From assembly GCA_020041925.1 (NCBI GenBank), contig CP083409.1: a stretch of 64,000 bases of DNA; one strand, given 5' to 3'. A program made the position numbers and the translations under genes. The DNA is from Faucicola osloensis_D (GTDB lineage Bacteria > Pseudomonadota > Gammaproteobacteria > Pseudomonadales > Moraxellaceae). Shown here one piece after another: positions 45,812 to 55,225 of the stretch. Position 1 is the first letter of the stretch; each line of letters begins with the position of its first letter. The notes beneath the pieces are model-generated. The model was not told where the DNA came from, did not search any database, and saw only the letters and a list, made by a program, of their open reading frames with translations.

Positions 45812-45945
45812 TTACTCAGTTTGTTAAATTACTTAGCTTTTAAATACTAGGCTTTTAAAAATGTTTAGTAAAAAGGCGCCAAGTGTGACTGCTTGGCTAA
45901 CAGCCTTTTATTTTCACCCCTACTTTCGCTTTGAGGAAAATAGTT

Positions 45946-46326
45946 ATGAGCAATATTCCAGCAGATTTAAAATATGTGGCTAGTCATGAATGGTTACGCC
46001 AAGAAGAAGACGGCACTATCACCGTTGGTATTACTCACCACGCCCAAGACTTGCTCGGTGACATCGTATATGTTGAATTGCCTGAAGTGGGTGAACATGT
46101 TGACGTGGATGCTGAAATTGCCGTAGTCGAATCTGTAAAAGCTGCTTCGGATGTCTACGCACCCATCGCTGGTGAAATTCTAGCGGTCAATGAAGCTTTA
46201 GTAGATGCGCCAGAAACCATTAATGAAGACCCTTATGGCGAAGGTTGGTTCTTTAAAATTAAACCAGACAATGCCGATGATTACCAAGGCTTGATGGACG
46301 CAGACGAGTACCAAGATAGTATTTAA
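45946..46326 (+). CDS. gcvH: Glycine cleavage system H protein
   Basis: GcvH carries the lipoyl arm that shuttles the aminomethyl group from GcvP to GcvT. The ATG at 45946 gives 126 residues and follows GAGGAAAA; the frame's upstream TTG is not needed. The lipoylation site is Lys65 in VVESVKAASDVYAP, and the C-terminal EGWFFKIKP block is typical. Confidence 0.97.
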   Translation: MSNIPADLKYVASHEWLRQEEDGTITVGITHHAQDLLGDIVYVELPEVGEHVDVDAEIAVVESVKAASDVYAPIAGEILAVNEALVDAPETINEDPYGEGWFFKIKPDNADDYQGLMDADEYQDSI

Positions 46327-46460
46327 TTATCTTTATCTGATGGTCTTTATCTCGTCTTTTTTATAGAGCCCAGCACTAAGGTAATCGCTTGATTACCTTA
46401 GCCTGTTGTCCTATCAATTAACTGTAACGCATCCTTTATTTTGTTAACCTGAGAGCTGCT

Positions 46461-47195
46461 ATGTCAACACTTACCCCGCTTGCTGACCCAAAACAAGCCA
46501 GTTTTTATGAGGTGGTGAGCACTCGCCGTTCGGTACGACGCTTTACTAAAACGCCCATCAGTGACGAAGTGCTCAATGCCTGTCTCGATATGGCGATGTT
46601 AGCGCCTAGCTCAAGTAATTTACAGCCTTGGCAATTTTTTGTGATTGAATCAGAAGAAAAACGCCAAAAAACTGTGACCTATTGTATGAGCCAAAATGCA
46701 GCAAAGACCGCCAATAAGCTGATTGTCGTGGTCGCTCGTACTGACACGTGGCGTCAACACGCCAAAGACAATATCAAGTATTTTCCCGTTAAACCCGTAC
46801 CAAAACCCGTGCAAGATTATTATGGCAAACTCATTCCGCTGACCATGACGCGCGGTGTGATGAATGTATTCACCCCTGCCAAATGGGTGCTGACGCAAGC
46901 CACTCGCAAAGTCAGAGGTGCGATGGTTGACCCCATCTATGATGCTGACGATCTCAAAAACTGGGCGCTCATTAGCACGTCACTGGCAGCCGAGAATTTG
47001 ATGCTTGCTTTCCGTGTGCACGGTTTTGACAGTTGCCCGATGGGGGGATTTGACGAGCCACAACTCAAAAAATTGCTTGATCTCAATGACCACCAGCATA
47101 TTTGTATGGTGATTGCTGCAGGTGAGCGCGACGAGCGTGGTATCTATAGTGAGCAATACCGTTTTGGGCGTGAGCGCTTTATCGTCAAGGTGTAA
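46461..47195 (+). CDS. Nitroreductase family protein
   Basis: This FMN-dependent NAD(P)H oxidoreductase of 244 residues has the N-terminal RRSVRRFTKTPIS (about 23-35), LAPSSSNLQPWQFFVI (about 50-65), and the C-terminal GGFDEPQLKKLLDL then MVIAAGERDERG blocks. The physiological substrate cannot be named. It is located between gcvH and gcvP on the same strand with short gaps (134 and 92 bp); whether it serves the glycine pathway is unknown. Confidence 0.88.
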   Translation: MSTLTPLADPKQASFYEVVSTRRSVRRFTKTPISDEVLNACLDMAMLAPSSSNLQPWQFFVIESEEKRQKTVTYCMSQNAAKTANKLIVVVARTDTWRQHAKDNIKYFPVKPVPKPVQDYYGKLIPLTMTRGVMNVFTPAKWVLTQATRKVRGAMVDPIYDADDLKNWALISTSLAAENLMLAFRVHGFDSCPMGGFDEPQLKKLLDLNDHQHICMVIAAGERDERGIYSEQYRFGRERFIVKV

Positions 47196-47287
47196 TTTTT
47201 ATCCATTCAACCGATGTTTGTCATGTTAGCCATGGCAAAACCTGCTATTTTTTTTCAATGTTTTATCAGACGCTAAAGGAAACTTGA

Positions 47288-50170
47288 ATGAGTCAACCGT
47301 CTTTTCAATCATTTGCTGATTTATTCCAATCATCAGAATTTATTCATCGTCATGTTGGCATTAGCCAAGATGAAAAAGAAGCAATGCTACAAGCCGTCGG
47401 CGCTGACAGCATGGCAAGCTTTATTGAACAGACGGTACCAGCTTCGGTACGTCTTAGCAAAGAGTTAGATTTACCCCTGAGTATGACTGAGCATGATGCC
47501 TTGGCAAAGTTGCGTGGGTTGGCGGATAAAATCAAGGTTAATAAAAGCTATATTGGCTTAGGCTATTATCCGACTCGCCTACCTGCGGTGATTCAACGTA
47601 ATGTGCTTGAAAACCCAGGCTGGTACACGGCTTATACCCCTTATCAAGCGGAGATTGCTCAAGGTCGCTTAGAGGCATTACTCAACTTCCAACAAGTTTG
47701 TATTGACTTATCAGGTCTTGAATTGGCGGGTGCCAGTTTGCTTGATGAAGCGACGGCGGCGGCTGAAGCGATGGCGATGGCAAAACGCGTGGGTAAAAGT
47801 AAATCTAACCAATTTTTTGTTGATAGCCGTATCTACACTCAAACCTTAGATGTCATCAAAACCCGTGCCAAATATTTTGGTTGGGAGGTAGTGGTCGGTG
47901 ATTTTGACGTTGCCAAACAGGGTGATTTTTTTGGCGCGATTTTCCAGTACGTGGGCGCGCAAGGCGATGTGGTTGATTTAACTGATATCATCAGTGCAGT
48001 CAAAGCTAAAGGCACGCAAACAATCGTTGCCGCTGATGTGATGAGTCTGGTACTTCTTAAATCACCGGGTAGCATGGGTGCGGATGTGGCACTGGGTAAC
48101 ACCCAGCGTTTTGGCGTGCCGATGGGCTTTGGTGGTCCACACGCGGCTTATTTTGCCTTTAAAGACAGTGCCAAGCGCTCTGCCCCAGGTCGTATCATTG
48201 GCGTATCGGTGGATGCCCAAGGTAAACAAGCCTTGCGTATGGCACTACAAACCCGTGAGCAACATATCCGCCGCGAAAAAGCCAACTCAAATATTTGCAC
48301 ATCGCAAGTATTACTGGCCAATTTGGCAGGGATGTATGCGGTGTATCATGGTCCTGAAGGCGTGAAACGTATCGCCACCCGCATTCATGCGTTAGCAAGC
48401 GCTTTTGCCCAAGCCATCAAACAAGCTGGCATGTCGATTGTGCATGAACAGTTTTTTGATACCGTGCTGGTCAATACCGAAGGTCAAACTGAGCAAATCT
48501 ATCAAAATGCCCTTAATATCGGCTATAACCTGCGCAAAGTAGACGATAATCATATCGCCATTGCCTTTAATGAAACCAGTGATGCGGCAGATTTTGGTGT
48601 ACTCACGCAGTTATTCACAGGCGTAGCCGCTCAATTATCTGATGATATCAGCTTGTCTTTGCCAGCGTCATTGCTACGTACCGATGCGATTTTAAGTCAT
48701 CCTGTGTTTAATCGTTATCACACCGAACATGAAATGCTGCGTTATTTGAAAAAGCTAGAAAATAAAGACTTAGCGATGAATCATAGTATGATTTCGCTGG
48801 GTAGCTGTACCATGAAACTTAACGCCACTAGCGAAATGCTACCGATTACTTGGAATGAATTTGCCAATGTGCACCCATTTGCGCCACGCGAACAAGTGGG
48901 CGGCTATATTGAAATGATTGAAGGCTTGCAAGAGCAACTCAAAGCCATCACAGGGTTTGACGCTATCTCTATGCAGCCAAACTCAGGTGCATCAGGCGAG
49001 TACGCAGGACTACTGGCGATTCGTCGTTATCATGAAAGCTTAGGTCAATCTAACCGTCATATCTGTCTGATTCCGCGCTCCGCACACGGCACCAATCCTG
49101 CCACGGCACAAATGATGGGTATGGAAGTCGTCGTGGTAGCCACCGATGAGCGTGGTAACGTTGATATTGCCGACTTGACTGAAAAAGCGCAAAAATACAG
49201 TGACAATCTGGGCGCCTTGATGATTACCTACCCCTCGACACATGGCGTGTTTGAGGAAGGTATCCGTGATATCTGTAACTTGATTCATCAACACGGCGGT
49301 CAAGTGTATATGGATGGCGCTAACATGAACGCGCAGGTCAGCATGATGCAACCTGCGGATGTCGGTGCTGACGTCCTACACATGAATTTGCACAAAACTT
49401 TCTGTATTCCACACGGCGGCGGCGGTCCTGGTATGGGTCCTATCGGCATGAAATCACATTTAGCGCCTTTTATTGCCAATCATGTCGTATCTGCAGTACC
49501 CAATGCCCAAGATGGCATGAGTGCGGTATCGGCTGCCCCGTTTGGTTCAGCCAGCATTTTGCCTATTTCATGGATGTATATCACCATGATGGGACGTGAT
49601 GGCTTGGTGCAAGCGACAGAAGCTGCGTTATTAAATGCCAATTACACCGCTATGAAATTAAAAGACCATTATCCCGTGCTTTATAGTGGTGAAAATGGTC
49701 GCGTCGCCCATGAATGTATCATTGACATTCGCCCACTAAAAGCCGAAACAGGCATCACCGAAGTTGATATCGCCAAACGCTTAATGGATTACGGGTTTCA
49801 TGCACCAACTATGTCTTTCCCTGTGGCAGGTACTTTGATGATTGAGCCCACTGAGTCAGAAAGCAAAGAAGAGCTAGACCGTTTTATCTCAGCCTTAATT
49901 CAAATCAAAGCTGAGGCGATGAAAGTTAAAAACGGCGACTGGCCAGCAGATAACAACCCGCTAGTGAACGCACCACACACCGCACAAGTGGTGACCGGTG
50001 ACTGGGATCGTCCATACAGCCGTGAAGAAGCCGCCTATCCACTCGCCTATGTACGCGACAATAAGTTTTGGCCATCGGTGAGCCGTATCGATGATGTGTA
50101 TGGCGACAAAAATTTAATCTGCTCTTGCCCTGATATCTCAAGCTATGAGAATGGTGAAATCGCAGAGTAA
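47288..50170 (+). CDS. gcvP: Glycine dehydrogenase (decarboxylating), P protein
   Basis: GcvP decarboxylates glycine and passes the aminomethyl group to GcvH. The 960-residue protein is the fused alpha2-type P protein. The N-half begins FIHRHVGISQDEKEAML, and the C-half carries the PLP Lys near 703 in HMNLHKTFCIPHGGGGPG, preceded by the glycine-rich SGASGEYAGL block. AAAGGAAAC precedes the start. The fourth component, dihydrolipoamide dehydrogenase, is not in the window. The gene ends without an obvious terminator hairpin. Confidence 0.97.
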   Translation: MSQPSFQSFADLFQSSEFIHRHVGISQDEKEAMLQAVGADSMASFIEQTVPASVRLSKELDLPLSMTEHDALAKLRGLADKIKVNKSYIGLGYYPTRLPAVIQRNVLENPGWYTAYTPYQAEIAQGRLEALLNFQQVCIDLSGLELAGASLLDEATAAAEAMAMAKRVGKSKSNQFFVDSRIYTQTLDVIKTRAKYFGWEVVVGDFDVAKQGDFFGAIFQYVGAQGDVVDLTDIISAVKAKGTQTIVAADVMSLVLLKSPGSMGADVALGNTQRFGVPMGFGGPHAAYFAFKDSAKRSAPGRIIGVSVDAQGKQALRMALQTREQHIRREKANSNICTSQVLLANLAGMYAVYHGPEGVKRIATRIHALASAFAQAIKQAGMSIVHEQFFDTVLVNTEGQTEQIYQNALNIGYNLRKVDDNHIAIAFNETSDAADFGVLTQLFTGVAAQLSDDISLSLPASLLRTDAILSHPVFNRYHTEHEMLRYLKKLENKDLAMNHSMISLGSCTMKLNATSEMLPITWNEFANVHPFAPREQVGGYIEMIEGLQEQLKAITGFDAISMQPNSGASGEYAGLLAIRRYHESLGQSNRHICLIPRSAHGTNPATAQMMGMEVVVVATDERGNVDIADLTEKAQKYSDNLGALMITYPSTHGVFEEGIRDICNLIHQHGGQVYMDGANMNAQVSMMQPADVGADVLHMNLHKTFCIPHGGGGPGMGPIGMKSHLAPFIANHVVSAVPNAQDGMSAVSAAPFGSASILPISWMYITMMGRDGLVQATEAALLNANYTAMKLKDHYPVLYSGENGRVAHECIIDIRPLKAETGITEVDIAKRLMDYGFHAPTMSFPVAGTLMIEPTESESKEELDRFISALIQIKAEAMKVKNGDWPADNNPLVNAPHTAQVVTGDWDRPYSREEAAYPLAYVRDNKFWPSVSRIDDVYGDKNLICSCPDISSYENGEIAE

Positions 50171-50242
50171 ACTTCAATCAATACTCACCGTATTTTTTAC
50201 AAAAGCCATGCAAAAATGTGTGGTTTTTTGCTATAAAGCCAA

Positions 50243-50270
50243 TTGCGAGTCAAAACAATTCTGCTATGAT
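50243..50270 (+). promoter_or_regulatory. Predicted promoter of the GntP-family permease gene
   Basis: TTGCGA (50243-50248), 16 bp, TATGAT (50265-50270) with a TGC extended -10, about 70 bp upstream of the start codon. Confidence 0.55.
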
Positions 50271-50339
50271 GCAGGGGACTCAAAAAAATTGTAATCACCA
50301 CGCATTACTTCAAACCCATCATAAGTCAAGGATGACATT

Positions 50340-51731
50340 ATGTTTAGTACCATTGCGATTATTATTTCGCTCTTTCTATTAATGTATTTTGCCTATCGCG
50401 GCTATTCTGTATTAATTTTAGCGCCCTTGATGGCCACCCTAGCGGTTGCGCTGTCAGGCGATATTCTAAGCTCACTACCTATCTATACCACCGTTTTTAT
50501 GAAAGCGTTGAGTGGCTTTTTATTGAAGTTTTTTCCCATATTTTTGCTGGGCGCGGTGTTTGGTCAGCTCATGGCAGATTCTGGGGCTGCCACAGCGATT
50601 GCCAGAACGGTGGTTAGCAAATTAGGCGTGAATAAAGCGATACTAGCTGTGGTTTTGGTCTGTGCGATTTTAACCTATGGCGGTGTGTCGCTGTTTGTGG
50701 TGGCTTTTGCCATTTATCCGATTGCTAAAGATTTGTTCAAGTCAGCAGGGGTGCCAAAAAGGCTCATTCCAGGGGCGATTGCGTTAGGGTCATTTACCTT
50801 TACCATGACAGCGTTACCCGGAACACCCGCCATCTAAAACGCCATTCCCATTCCGTATTATGGTACCAATGCCTTTGCTGCACCCATACTGGGTATTATT
50901 GGTTCGCTTGTGATGTTTGGCTTGGGCATGCTGTGGTTGCAACGTCGCGCCCATAGCGCCAAAACGGCTGGCGAGGGATATGGTATTCATGAAGATGATG
51001 AGCTGCACGCTGATAACCTAGACCCCCATCACACCTCTTTTATGGTGGCGATGATTCCTTTGGTATTGGTCATCGGCATCAATGCCTTGTTAACGTATGC
51101 GGTTTTTCCGAGTATGGATTTCTCTGCACTGCAAGCGCAGTTCAAAGACTTGGATATCAAGGGCGCTTTGGGACTTTGGTCAATCATTATCGCTTTAGTC
51201 ACCGCGATTATTGCCTTGATTGTGCTGCGTTTGGGCAAATGGACGAACTTGCAACACAGTCTTAATAAAGGCACTTATAGCTCCATGTTGCCTATTTTTA
51301 ATACAGGCTCAGAAGTCGGTTATGGTGCGGTGATTGCGACATTGGCGGGTTTTGCGATTTTACGTGATAGTGTGTTAAATCTATCACCCAACAACCCATT
51401 AATCTCAGAAGCCGTGGCTATGACCACCTTAGCGGGCATCACCGGTTCTTCTTCTGGCGGCTTGAGTATCGCGCTGCCTATTTTAGGTAAAGAATATTTG
51501 GCGCAGGCGGTGGCACATGGCATCGATCCTGAGTTATTGCATCGTGTCGCGGTGATGGCAGCAGGTGGCTTAGACACGCTACCCCATAGTGGTGCGGTGA
51601 TTACGTTATTTGCCATTTGTCATTTGACCCACAAGCAATCTTATAAAGATGTCGCCATGGTGACGATGGCAATTCCGCTGATTGCGGTGACGGTGGTGAT
51701 TGCTTTGGGTACGATGTTGGGTTCTTTTTAA
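50340..51731 (+). pseudogene. GntP-family permease interrupted by one in-frame stop codon
   Basis: The frame from ATG 50340 encodes a polytopic membrane protein of the GntP (gluconate / hydroxy-acid:H+ symporter) family. It has hydrophobic helices throughout and the motif TYGGVSLFVVAFAIYPIA near 124-141. At 50835-50837 a TAA interrupts it after TALPGTPAI (165 codons). The same frame then continues with NAIPIPYYGTNAFAAP and stays open to 51731, about 463 codons in all, the normal length. The stop replaces what is expected to be CAA (Gln), one substitution. Internal ATG at 50910 could start the second part, but half a permease is unlikely to work. It may be a true pseudogene or a sequence error. 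Confidence 0.85.
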
Positions 51732-51759
51732 CCGGTTTATTTTTAACCTGTTTAGTAGT

Positions 51760-51790
51760 AAAAAATCCCAATCAGCGTTGGGATTTTTTT
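51760..51790. terminator. Bidirectional terminator between the permease and rnd
   Basis: A 12-bp stem (AAAAAATCCCAA / TTGGGATTTTTT) with a 6-nt loop, placed between convergent genes. Confidence 0.9.
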
Positions 51791-51792
51791 AT

Positions 51793-53004
51793 TTATTCAG
51801 CGGTCGTTTCATGCTCGCTAGATGGCGGGTTGTTGGCAATCACCGTATCTAAAATGGGTAAAATCTCTGCCATTATCCACGATTTGCGCCAGCCACTCAG
51901 CCAAGGGCTCAATGCCGGTTTTTCTGCTGCGACAGCGTAAGCATACAGCTCTGACAGCCATTTTTTTCGCATCAATACTGTCTCATCAATTGACAGGGTT
52001 TGCCCATGCTGTTTGATGGCTTTTTCCAGTTGTTTTTGCACATCGCTAGACAGACTTCGATACGGCAAAGGCAATAGACTTGGATAGGCTGCGTCATCTT
52101 CTTTTCGCACTTTATCAATCAGCGTCAAAATCTCTTGCCCATACATGCGAATCACATTGGGCTTGATACTGGTAAAGCTTAGCTGCTTCATGCTAAAGGG
52201 CGGTTTTTCGACGATTTCACGCAGCGCCTGCGGGCGCAAGATAAAAGTGCGTGGTCTATTGATTGATTTGGCAAGCTGTTCGCGCCATTCGCACAGAGTT
52301 TGCAGCATGGCGAGTTGCTCGCGATTATCGCGGTAATCAGCGACACTTAAATACAAGGCGTTATCAGGCGTGCTAAAGTTGGCAAAAATTTCTTGGGTAT
52401 AGCTTTGGCAGTCTTCAACCGCGTATTGCCATAAACCTTGCTCGGTCAACTGCGTTTTGATGGCCGCAAACATCGGCAATAAATAACGCACATCGTCTAC
52501 CGCATAGCTTTCTTGCTCAGGCGTTAAGGGGCGCTGCAACCAATCCGATTGGCTTTCACCTTTATCCACATGCACAGCAATGGTTTCTTGCAGCGATTTT
52601 TGATAGCCAAGCGAGTTTTCACCGGTCAAAAAACCTAAACCAATTTGGGTATCAAACACATTACGCAGCGCAGGCAAGTTGGAGAGTAAGTAATAAATCC
52701 CCAAATCCTCGCCACACGCATGTAACACCACGGTGGGTATATCCGCTAACACTTCCCAAAACTCTTCTAAATACAGCTTGGGCGCGTCAATTAAATAAAT
52801 CGCTTTGCCTGTATTGATTTGAATCAGCGCAAGAATGGGAAAAAAAGTGTCGCGCTTGATAAACTCAGTGTCTAACGCAATGGTATCGGCTTGCTCTAGG
52901 TCATCGAGCAGGGCAAAAAGCGCATCCTGAGTTTTCACCCAATGGATTGGCAAGTCATGAAGTTGTTGTAATTGGGCTGGGCTTAACGGATTTTGGCTGA
53001 GCAT
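51793..53004 (-). CDS. rnd: Ribonuclease D
   Basis: RNase D is a 3'-5' exonuclease acting in tRNA maturation. The 403-residue protein has the DEDDy motifs: Asp/Glu in ALDTEFIKRDTFFP (about 42-55), LHACGEDLGIYYLL (about 94-107), and the C-terminal YAVDDVRYLLPM (about 168-179). An HRDC domain follows (about 225-300, LCEWREQLAKSINRPR). It is somewhat longer than E. coli RNase D (375). It is a single gene on minus, convergent with the permease. Confidence 0.93.
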   Translation of the reverse strand: MLSQNPLSPAQLQQLHDLPIHWVKTQDALFALLDDLEQADTIALDTEFIKRDTFFPILALIQINTGKAIYLIDAPKLYLEEFWEVLADIPTVVLHACGEDLGIYYLLSNLPALRNVFDTQIGLGFLTGENSLGYQKSLQETIAVHVDKGESQSDWLQRPLTPEQESYAVDDVRYLLPMFAAIKTQLTEQGLWQYAVEDCQSYTQEIFANFSTPDNALYLSVADYRDNREQLAMLQTLCEWREQLAKSINRPRTFILRPQALREIVEKPPFSMKQLSFTSIKPNVIRMYGQEILTLIDKVRKEDDAAYPSLLPLPYRSLSSDVQKQLEKAIKQHGQTLSIDETVLMRKKWLSELYAYAVAAEKPALSPWLSGWRKSWIMAEILPILDTVIANNPPSSEHETTAE

Positions 53005-53086
53005 AACTTGGGTCTTGTGGACGGATAATTTAAGCGTATTTTATGATGAATCTAGGATTTTGTCTTGTCAAACTGATGAAAAGATT

Positions 53087-53695
53087 TTATAACCGTCCAC
53101 GATTTTGCAGCGCTTGACCCAGTGTCATGCTATCTAAATACTCAAGCTCGCCGCCCATCGGAATCCCTTGGGCAATCCGGCTGATATGAGTGACGTAAGG
53201 CTTGGCCGCTTCACTGATAAAATGCGCGGTGGTTTGCCCTTCTACCGTGGTACTGGTTGCCAAGATGATTTCTTCCACTGGGGTTTGCGCGGCTTGGTGT
53301 TGCTTTAACAGCCCAATTAGCTGATTGATGCCAAGCTGCTCCACGCCAATGCCATCAATGGGTGATAAATGCCCGCCAAGCACAAAGTATTTACCGTTAA
53401 ACCCAGCGGTTTGCTCAATTGCCATCATGTCTGCTGCCGTCTCTACGATACAAAGCACGCGCTCATTGCGGCGCGGATCGCTACATATCGGGCAAATATC
53501 TTCATCTGATAAACCACGGCATACTTGGCATTGCTTGATATCATGCATCGCCACAATCAAGGCTTCGCCCAATGCTTGACCTTGCGGGCGTTTATAGCTA
53601 AGCAAGTGCAGTGCCATCCGCTGGGCAGATTTGGGTCCGACCCCAGGCAGCACTTTGAGTTGTTTTACAAGTTCATCAAATTTTGGCGTTAGCAT
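53087..53695 (-). CDS. recR: Recombination protein RecR
   Basis: RecR acts with RecF and RecO in gap repair. The ATG at 53695 gives 202 residues (E. coli 201) beginning MLTPKFDELVKQLKVLPG; the frame extends 16 codons upstream without need. It has the helix-hairpin-helix GVGPKSAQRM, a C4 zinc finger with Cys56, Cys59, Cys68 and Cys71, and a Toprim domain (LCIVETAADMMAIEQT). It is preceded by ybaB, with a terminator-like hairpin in between. Confidence 0.95.
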   Translation of the reverse strand: MLTPKFDELVKQLKVLPGVGPKSAQRMALHLLSYKRPQGQALGEALIVAMHDIKQCQVCRGLSDEDICPICSDPRRNERVLCIVETAADMMAIEQTAGFNGKYFVLGGHLSPIDGIGVEQLGINQLIGLLKQHQAAQTPVEEIILATSTTVEGQTTAHFISEAAKPYVTHISRIAQGIPMGGELEYLDSMTLGQALQNRGRL

Positions 53696-53724
53696 AGGCG
53701 CATTCTTATAAACATGATAAAAAA

Positions 53725-53756
53725 TAAAAAAGCTGACAATCAATTATCAGCTTTTT
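53725..53756 (-). terminator. Terminator-like hairpin between ybaB and recR
   Basis: On the minus strand a stem around AAAAAGCTGA / TCAGCTTTTT with one mismatch deeper in, followed by T-rich sequence, ends about 30 bp before the recR start. It may uncouple recR from ybaB or act as an attenuator. Confidence 0.6.
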
Positions 53757-53840
53757 ATGGGGGTTTGCCTGCCTAATCGCAAGGCAATTTTCCACTATTT
53801 TATAGCCCTACTTTATAACCCTAGTATAAGCCTAGTGGGT

Positions 53841-54170
53841 TTAAAATAAACCATTCATGCCTGGTGGTAAACCCATGCCGTTGGTGGCACTCGCCATTTC
53901 AGTCTCATGTAGTTCATCGGCCTGACGCACGGCATCATTGATAGCAGCCGCAATCAAATCTTCAATCATATCAGGGTCGTCTTGCAGTAGGCTTGGATCG
54001 ATTGACAAACGTTTGACCACATGGCGACCATTCATGGTGACTTTCACCAAGCCACTACCCGCTTCGGCATGCACTTCTTTTTCTGCCAGTTTTTTCTTGG
54101 CGTTTTCAACGTTTTTTTCGACTTGCTTTTGCATCATTTGCGCTTGTTGCATGAGAGCTTGTAAGTTCAT
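53841..54170 (-). CDS. ybaB: YbaB/EbfC nucleoid-associated protein
   Basis: This 109-residue DNA-binding protein helps shape the nucleoid. It begins MNLQALMQQAQMMQKQVEK and contains the conserved KVTMNGRHVVKRLSIDPSLL block (split over about 48-67) and the C-terminal Met/Gly-rich end. In many bacteria it sits between dnaX and recR; here recR follows but dnaX is not upstream. The AGGAACACTC upstream region supplies a modest Shine-Dalgarno. Confidence 0.93.
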   Translation of the reverse strand: MNLQALMQQAQMMQKQVEKNVENAKKKLAEKEVHAEAGSGLVKVTMNGRHVVKRLSIDPSLLQDDPDMIEDLIAAAINDAVRQADELHETEMASATNGMGLPPGMNGLF

Positions 54171-54281
54171 GAGTGTTCCTGTTTGTTTCTAATGTTGGTG
54201 GTTCATTGTAGCGAATTTGACCGCAAACTGTCTATTGCTAATCGTTAGCCCAAATTTTTAACATACAACTGCTAATCTGAA

Positions 54282-54323
54282 ATCACTCACATAAAAATGC
54301 TAAGATACCATCACTCACATAAA
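54282..54323. repeat. 14-bp direct repeat upstream of the sirtuin gene
   Basis: Two perfect copies of ATCACTCACATAAA (54282-54295 and 54310-54323) are spaced 28 bp start to start, close to the translation start. They could be regulator half-sites or a small duplication. Confidence 0.7.
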
Positions 54324-54343
54324 CCCATTAACAGCAAAAAACT

Positions 54344-55126
54344 ATGACTATTACTATGACTATGACAACAACTACACCCCCATCGCTAGAGGTCGCTCTC
54401 TATAAAGCCGCTAGTGTTATTAAATGCGCCCAAAATATTGCCATCCTGACGGGAGCAGGCGTCTCAGCTGAAAGTGGCATTTCGACTTTTCGGGATAAAC
54501 TTACCGGACTGTGGCAACAATACCAAGCCGAATATTTGGTCAGCATTCAAGCATTTGAAAATGAGCCTGCTTTGGTGTGGCAATGGCACCAATGGTGGCG
54601 TGGACAAATCGCCGATAAACAGCCCAATCCTGCCCATTTTGCCTTAGGTGAATGGCAAGCATTGGCAAAGCAGCAAGGTAAAACTTGGACGTTGTTTAGC
54701 CAAAATGTCGACAATCTGCATGAGCAAGGCGGTGCCACGGTGGCAAAACTGCATAGGGATTTGGGCAAAAATCGTTGTCATGATTGCGGCAAATCGTATG
54801 ACAAAGCCATTGCTATCACAGACACTGAGCTAAAGCATTGTGAATGCGGCGGTTTGATTCGCCCGGATATTGTGTGGTTTGGCGAGATGTTGCCACAGGA
54901 GGCTTGGCAAACGGCAGAAACGGCAACGCTCAATTGCGACGTATTGGTGAGTATCGGCACATCAAGCGTGGTCTATCCCGCGGCGGGCTTGATTGATTTG
55001 GCAAAACAACAGGGCGCAACCGTCATCGAGATTAATCCCAATCCGACCAACACCACAGCGGTTGACATCGTGTTACCCGACAACGCAGGGAAAATATTGC
55101 CGTTGTTGGTCAATGCGCTGAAATAA
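54344..55126 (+). CDS. SIR2-family NAD-dependent protein deacylase
   Basis: This sirtuin (260 residues) removes acyl groups from lysines using NAD+. It shows TGAGVSAESGISTFRD (36-51), SQNVDNLHEQGG (119-130), the catalytic His137, and zinc ligands Cys145, Cys148, Cys166 and Cys168. The Tyr-x-x-Arg pair that marks CobB/SIRT5-type desuccinylases appears replaced: the aligned segment is WHQWWRG (81-87), with His82 and Trp85. The N-terminus MTITMTMTTTTPP comes from a short repeat with three in-frame ATGs, so the exact start is uncertain. Confidence 0.9.
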   Translation: MTITMTMTTTTPPSLEVALYKAASVIKCAQNIAILTGAGVSAESGISTFRDKLTGLWQQYQAEYLVSIQAFENEPALVWQWHQWWRGQIADKQPNPAHFALGEWQALAKQQGKTWTLFSQNVDNLHEQGGATVAKLHRDLGKNRCHDCGKSYDKAIAITDTELKHCECGGLIRPDIVWFGEMLPQEAWQTAETATLNCDVLVSIGTSSVVYPAAGLIDLAKQQGATVIEINPNPTNTTAVDIVLPDNAGKILPLLVNALK

Positions 55127-55225
55127 AAAAGTCAGATAAAAAAGCGCAATAAAACAGCGCGATAAAAAAGCCAGTAAATTTTGCTACTGGCTTTTGGGTT
55201 CTGGCTAGTGGATTTTGGCTTTCTG

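Noticed and set aside
50910..51731. Second part of the permease as an independent 273-codon gene
   Set aside because: Same frame as the first part with continuous homologous sequence across the stop, and no Shine-Dalgarno at 50910.
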